Source: Salvelinus alpinus
Lineage: Eukaryota > Chordata > Actinopteri > Salmoniformes > Salmonidae
Direction of reading: 5' to 3'
DNA: 64,000 nucleotides
Assembly (NCBI RefSeq): GCF_045679555.1
Contig: NC_092100.1
Coordinates: 36,666,106-36,730,105 of the forward strand
This document shows, one piece after another, positions 59,290-64,000 of the stretch. Positions within the stretch are counted from its first letter, which is position 1, and every line of letters begins with the position of its first letter. The translations under genes and the position numbers were made by a program. The notes under the pieces were generated by a model. It worked only from the letters and a program-made list of their open reading frames with translations. It was not told the DNA's origin and ran no database searches.

Positions 59290-59550
59290 ACTTCATCGTC
59301 AGCAGCATACTACCCTGCATACCACTGCTGGCTTGCTTCTGAAGCTAAGCAGGGTTGGTCCTGGTCAGTCCCTGGATGGGAGACCAGATGCTGCTGGAAG
59401 TGGTGTTGGGGGGCCAGTAGGAGGCACTCTTTCCTCAGGTCTAAACAAAGATCCCAATTCCCCAGGGCAGTGATTGGGGACACTGCTCTGTGTAGGGTGC
59501 CGTCTTTCCTGACTCTCTGAGGTCATTAAAGATCCCATGGCACTTATCGT

Positions 59551-59584
<34 letters not shown>

Positions 59585-59756
59585 AATTCCCAATCTGGCC
59601 CTCAACCATCACGGTCACCTAATAATCCCCAGTTTACAATTGGCTCATTCATCCCCCTCCTCTCCCCTGTAACTATTCCCCAGGTTGTTGCTGCGAATGA
59701 GAACGTGTTCTCAGTCAACTTACCTGGTAAAATAACAGATAAAAAAATTGTTGTTT
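59290..59756 (+). mobile_element. 5S rRNA-derived SINE
   Basis: The head (59296-59402) is clearly 5S-like: ataccactgctggcttgctt, gaagctaagcagggttggtc (internal A box) and cctggatgggagaccagatg (C box). A long unrelated body follows and the 3' end has gagaacgtgttctcagtcaa and cttacctggtaaaataacag, the same tail as the LINE piece at 55796-56113. Pol III transcribed type; not a functional 5S gene because half of the 5S body is diverged. Confidence 0.85.
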
Positions 59757-60129
59757 AACACAGTAACAAAAAACCTGATCTAATTTGCATATTCATACTG
59801 AGTTTGCAGCAACCAGAATGTTCCCCACATGTTTCCCAGACTTGTTTGCCAGAAATTCACAAGTTGCTGCAAATTTACAGCAAAACTAATTTGCATGTGA
59901 AAATAAAAGAAACGTCCTCTCACTGTCAACTAAGTTTATTTTCAGCTAACTTAACATGTAAATATTTGTATGAACATAACAAGATTCAACTACTGAGACA
60001 TAAACTGAACAAGTTCCACAGACATGTGACTAACAGAAATTGAATAATGTGTCCCTGAACAAGGGGGGTCAAAATCAAAGTAACAGTCAGTATCTGGTGT
60101 GGCCACCAGCTGCATTAAGTACTGCAGTG

Positions 60130-60290
60130 CATGGCAACAACATATAGCCTACAGTAACATCAGCTAATAAATGCTATTTTGCAAAAAAAAAAAATAAGGA
60201 TTGTTCTAATGTTACATAACACCTTCATGAACACAACCAAATTATTATTTTTGAGATAGCATATATGAAATACATTACACTGTTAGAATG
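60130..60290. repeat. Duplicate of 58749-58908 inside the Tc1 element
   Basis: acatatagcctacagtaaca, taataaatgctattttgc, acaccttcatgaacacaa and tttttgagatagcatatatg occur in the same order and orientation in both places. The copy here lies exactly between gcagtgcat and ctcctcctcatgg, which are adjacent in intact elements. Confidence 0.75.
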
Positions 60291-60628
60291 TTTCTCCTCC
60301 TCCTCATGGACTGCACCAGATTTGCCAGCTCTTGCTGTGAGATGTTACCCCACTCTTCCACCAAGGCACCTGCAAGTTCACAGACATTTCTGGAGGGAAT
60401 GGCCCTAGCCCTCACACTCCGATCCAACAGGTCCCAGACGTGCTCAATGGGATTGAGATCCGGGCTCTTCGCTGGCCATGGCTGAACACTGACATTCCTG
60501 TCTTGCAGGAAATCACAAACAGAACGAGCAGTATGGCTGGTGGTATTGTCATGCTGGAGGGTCATGTCAGGATGAGCCTGCAGGAAGTGTACCACATGAG
60601 GGAGGAGGATGTCTTCCCTGTAACGCAC
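60275..60628 (-). pseudogene. Tc1-like transposase C-terminal fragment
   Basis: Contains MTLQHDNTTSHTARSVCDFL and [20 protein letters not shown] (second Asp and the Glu of the DDE triad). The N-terminal DNA-binding part and the first Asp lie beyond the LINE insertion, outside the window or lost. The C-terminus is replaced by the 60130-60290 insertion. Confidence 0.85.
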
Positions 60629-60646
60629 AGCGTTGAGATTGGCTGC

Positions 60647-63600
60647 AAATCAAATCAAATCAAATTTTATTAGTCACATACACATGGTTAGCAGATGTTA
60701 ATGCGAGTGTAGCGAAATGCTTGTGCTTCTAGTTCCGACAATGCAGTAATAACCAACAGTAATCTAACCTAACAATTCCACAACTACTACCTTACACACA
60801 CACACAAGTGTAAAGGGATAAAGAATATGTACATAAAGATATATGAATGAGTGGTGGTACAGAACGGCATGGCAGATGCAGTAGATGGTATAGAGTGCGG
60901 TATATACATATGAGATGAGTACTGTAGGGTATGTAAACATAAAGTGGCATAGTTTAAAGTGGCTAGTGGTACATGTATTACATAAAGATGGCAAGATGCA
61001 GTAGATGATATAGAGTACAGTATATACATATGAGATGGGTAATGTAGGGTATGTAAACATTGTATTAAGTGGCATTGTTTAAAGTGGCTAGTGGTACATT
61101 TTTACATAATTTCCATCAATTCCCATTTTTAAAGTGGCTGGAGTTGAGTCAGTATGTTGGCAGCGGCCGCTAAATGTTAGTGGTGGCTGTTTAACAGTCT
61201 GATGGCCTTGAGATAGAAGCTGTTTTTCAGTCTCTCGGTCCCTGCTTTGATGCACCTGTACTGACCTCGCCTTCTGGATGATAGCGGGGTGAACAGGCAG
61301 TGGCTTGGGTGGTTGTTGTCCTTGATGATCTTTATGGCCTTCCTGTGACATCGGGTGGTGTAGGTGTCCTGGAGGGCAGGTAGTTTGCCCCTGGTGATGC
61401 GTTCTGCAGACCTCACTACCCTCTGGAGAGCCTTACGGTTGTGGGCGGAGCAGTTGCCGTACCAGGCGGTGATACAGCCCGACAGGATGCTCTCGATTGT
61501 GCATCTGTAGAAGTTTGTGAGTGCTTTTGGTGACAAGCCGAATTTCTTCAGCCTCCTGAGGTTGAAGAGGCGCTGCTGCGCCTTCTTCACAACGCTGTCT
61601 GTGTGGGTGGACCAATTCAGTTTGTCCGTGATGTGTACACCGAGGAACTTAAAACTTTCCACCTTCTCCACTACTGACCCGTCGATGTGGATAGGGGGGT
61701 GCTCCCTCTGCTGTTTCCTGAAGTCCACAATCATCTCCTTTGTTTTGTTGACGTTGAGTGTGAGGTTATTTTCCTGACACCACACTCCGAGGGCCCTCAC
61801 CTCCTCCCTGTAGGCCGTCTCGTCGTTGTTGGTAATCAAGCCTACCACTGTAGTGTCATCCGCAAACTTGATGATTGAGTTGGAGGCGTGCATGGCCACG
61901 CAGTCGTGGGTGAACAGGGAGTACAGGAGAGGGCTCAGAACGCACCCTTGTGGGGCCCCAGTGTTGAGGATCAGCGGGGTGGAGATGTTGTTACCTACCC
62001 TCACCACCTGGGGGCGGCCCGTCAGGAAGTCCAGGACCCAGTTGCACAGGGCGGGGTCGAGACCCAGGGTCTCGAGCTTGATGACGAGTTTGGAGGGTAC
62101 TATGGTGTTAAATGCTGAGCTGTAATCGATGAACAGCATTCTCACATGGGTATTCCTCTTGTCCAGATGGGTTAGGGCAGTGTGCAGTGTGGTTGCGATT
62201 GCGTCGTCTGTGGACCTATTGGGTCGGTAAGCAAATTGGAGTGGGTCTAGGGTGTCCGGTAGGGTGGAGGTGATATGGTCCTTGACTAGTCTCTCAAAGC
62301 ACTTCATGACGGAAGTGAGTGCTACGGGGCGGTAGTCGTTTAGCTCAGTTACCTTAGCTTTCTTGGGAACAGGAACAATGGTGGCCCTCTTGAAGCATGT
62401 GGGAACAGCAGACTGGGATAAGGATTGATTGAATATGAATATGAATATGAATATGTCCGTAAACACACATGCTCTGAGGACGCGGCTGGGAATGCCGTCT
62501 GGGCCTGCAGCCTTGCGAGGGTTAACACGTTTAAATGTTTTACTCACCTCGGCTGCAGTGAAGGAGAGCCCACAGGTTTTGGTAGGGGGCCGTGTCAGTG
62601 GCACTGTATTGTCCTCAAAGCGGGCAAAAAAGTTGTTTAGCCTGTCTGGGAGCAAGACATCCTGGTCCGCGACGGGGCTGGTTTTCTTTTTGTAATCCGT
62701 GATTGACTGTAGACCCTGCCACATACCTCTTGTGTCTGAGCTGTTGAATTGCGACTCGATTTTGTCTCTGTACTGAGACTTAGCCTGTTTGATTGCCTTG
62801 CGGAGAGAATAGCTACACTGTTTGTATTCGGTCATGCTTCCGGTCACCTTGCCCTGGTTAAAAGCAGTGGTTCGCGCTTTCAGTTTCACGCGAATGCTGC
62901 CGTCAATCCACGGTTTCTGGTTTGGGAATGTTTTTATCGTTGCTGTGGGTACGACATCGTCAATGCACTTCCTAATGAACTCGCTCACCGAATCAGCATA
63001 TTCGTCAATATTGTTGTTGGACGCGATGCGGAACATATTCCAATCCGCGTGATCGAAGCAGTCTTGAAGCGTGGTTTCAGATTGGTCGGACCAGCGTTGA
63101 ACAGACCTGAGCGCGGGAGCTTGTTGTTTGAGTTTCTGTTTGTAGGCTGGAATCAACAAAATGGAGTCGTGGTCAGCTTTTCCGAAAGGGGGGCGGGGGA
63201 GGGCCTTATAAGCGTCGCGGAAATTAGTATTCCAATGGTCTAGTGTTTTTCCAGCCCTGGTAGCACAATCGATATGCTGATAGAATTTAGGGAGTTTTGT
63301 TTTTAGATTAGCCTTGTTAAAATCCCCAGCTACGATGAATGCAGCCTCAGGGTGTGTGGTTTCCAGTTTACAAAGAGTCAGATAAAGTTCGTTCAGGGCC
63401 ATCGATGTGTCTGCTTGGGGGGGAATATATACGGCTGTGATTATGATTGAAGAGAATTCCCTTGGTAGATAATGCGGTCGACATTTGATTGTGAGGAGTT
63501 CTAGATCAGGTGAACAGAATGACTTGAGTTCCTGTGTGTTGTTATGATGATCACACCACGTCTCGTTAATCATAAGGCATACCCCCCCGCCCCTCTTCTT

Positions 63601-64000
63601 ACCGGAAAGATGTTTGTTTCTGTCGGCGCGATGCATGAAGAAACCAGCTGGCTGCACCGACTCCGTTAGCGTCCCTTGAGTTAGCCATGTTTCCGTGAAG
63701 CAGAGCACGTTGCAATCCCTGATGTCTCTCTGGAATGCTACCCGTGCTCGGATTTCATCAACCTTATTGTCAAGAGACTGGACATTGGCGAGTAGTATGC
63801 TAGGGAGTGGAGCGCGATGTGCCCGTCTCCGAAGCCTGACCACGAGACCGCCTCGTTTTCCCCTTTTTCGGCGTCGCACAGGGTCGCCGGCTGGGATCAG
63901 ATCCATTGTATTGGGTGGAAGGCAAAACACTGGATCCGTTTCGGGAAAGTCATATTCCTGGTAGGAACGATGATGAGTTGACGTTAATCGTATATTCAGT
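60647..64000 (-). mobile_element. LINE copy B (CR1/L2/Rex1-type)
   Basis: Minus-strand copy of the same LINE as 25148-28633, tail aaatcaaatcaaatcaaatt at 60646-60670, inserted in the Tc1-like element. The 5' end lies past the window edge. Differences from copy A are few: scattered substitutions, a 2-bp indel in the frame and an in-frame hexanucleotide expansion. Confidence 0.93.
61177..64000 (-). CDS. LINE ORF: endonuclease-reverse transcriptase, intact to the window edge
   Basis: Open from the window edge (frame reads NIRLTSTHHRSY at 63990) to the stop at 61177, at least 940 codons. It shows the endonuclease (FTETWLTQG, VAGDFNKANL, KADHDSILL) and reverse transcriptase ([42 protein letters not shown]), then a C-terminal part with VHITDKLNWSTHTD and WYGNCSAHNRKAL. 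Unlike copy A, no frameshift. A run of gaatat units (62424-62454) adds residues IFIFIF beside a small loss of the DQLAG segment; its effect is unknown. The start codon is off-window. The enzyme nicks DNA and primes reverse transcription on the target. Confidence 0.9.
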   Translation of the reverse strand, partial: LNIRLTSTHHRSYQEYDFPETDPVFCLPPNTMDLIPAGDPVRRRKRGKRGGLVVRLRRRAHRAPLPSILLANVQSLDNKVDEIRARVAFQRDIRDCNVLCFTETWLTQGTLTESVQPAGFFMHRADRNKHLSGKKRGGGVCLMINETWCDHHNNTQELKSFCSPDLELLTIKCRPHYLPREFSSIIITAVYIPPQADTSMALNELYLTLCKLETTHPEAAFIVAGDFNKANLKTKLPKFYQHIDCATRAGKTLDHWNTNFRDAYKALPRPPFGKADHDSILLIPAYKQKLKQQAPALRSVQRWSDQSETTLQDCFDHADWNMFRIASNNNIDEYADSVSEFIRKCIDDVVPTATIKTFPNQKPWIDGSIRVKLKARTTAFNQGKVTGSMTEYKQCSYSLRKAIKQAKSQYRDKIESQFNSSDTRGMWQGLQSITDYKKKTSPVADQDVLLPDRLNNFFARFEDNTVPLTRPPTKTCGLSFTAAEVSKTFKRVNPRKAAGPDGIPSRVLRACVFTDIFIFIFIFNQSLSQSAVPTCFKRATIVPVPKKAKVTELNDYRPVALTSVMKCFERLVKDHITSTLPDTLDPLQFAYRPNRSTDDAIATTLHTALTHLDKRNTHVRMLFIDYSSAFNTIVPSKLVIKLETLGLDPALCNWVLDFLTGRPQVVRVGNNISTPLILNTGAPQGCVLSPLLYSLFTHDCVAMHASNSIIKFADDTTVVGLITNNDETAYREEVRALGVWCQENNLTLNVNKTKEMIVDFRKQQREHPPIHIDGSVVEKVESFKFLGVHITDKLNWSTHTDSVVKKAQQRLFNLRRLKKFGLSPKALTNFYRCTIESILSGCITAWYGNCSAHNRKALQRVVRSAERITRGKLPALQDTYTTRCHRKAIKIIKDNNHPSHCLFTPLSSRRRGQYRCIKAGTERLKNSFYLKAIRLLNSHH

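Larger units (their letters stand above)
59903..60646 (-). mobile_element. Tc1-like element, right part only
   Basis: The end near 59903 (gaaacgtcctctcactgtca) and gtaacagtcagtatctggtg at 60080 are the usual 3' part of a salmonid Tc1-like element on the minus strand. The element is cut by LINE copy B at about 60647 and its transposase C-terminus by a 160-bp insertion (60130-60290). Confidence 0.85.

Noticed and set aside
59296-59402. 5S rRNA gene
   Set aside because: The 5' third is missing or diverged and a SINE body and LINE-type tail follow. It is a SINE head, not a gene.
63928-63930. LINE copy B starting at this GTG
   Set aside because: The frame is open further to the window edge and copy A shows the protein begins about 60 codons upstream with ATG.

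Overview
The window is vertebrate nuclear DNA, most likely from a salmonid fish. The main evidence is a liver-type egg-envelope (vitelline envelope / choriogenin H-like) gene with Pro/Gln repeats, several Tc1-like transposons of the kinds common in trout and salmon, a 5S-rRNA-derived SINE, a tRNA-derived SINE, CR1/L2/Rex1-type LINEs and a TTAA-targeting DNA transposon family. Genes are split by introns and there are no bacterial features. This assignment is by recognition, not by database search.

Layout. 1-1755: end of an LTR element nested in a TTAA element. 4759-7515 (-): an 8-exon BTB-BACK-kelch gene. 9416-13740: a retrovirus-type LTR, a TTAA element and a truncated LINE. 13810-29948 (-): a decayed virus-like element of the Maverick/Polinton/adintovirus type. 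It holds a protein-primed-type DNA polymerase B, the start of a packaging-type ATPase, and two unassigned ORFs, all on one strand. Two LTR elements, two TTAA elements and a LINE have been driven into it; target-site duplications show the nesting order. 30593-34983 (-): a broken Ty3/gypsy chromovirus split by another TTAA element. 36754-40875 (-): the ZP-domain egg-envelope gene with 8 exons and a TATA box. 41290-60646: a gene-poor mosaic of SINEs, Tc1-like elements, a hairpin element and one unrecognised protein-like pseudogene. 60647-64000 (-): a second, nearly identical LINE whose single long ORF is open to the window edge.

Only the kelch gene and the ZP gene look like functioning host genes. 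The LINE at the right edge is the only autonomous mobile element that looks intact within the window. The most interesting structure is the polB element. Removing the younger insertions in silico, as their duplications dictate, gives four co-directional genes, one of which (24018-29948) reads through an otherwise invisible TTAA junction.
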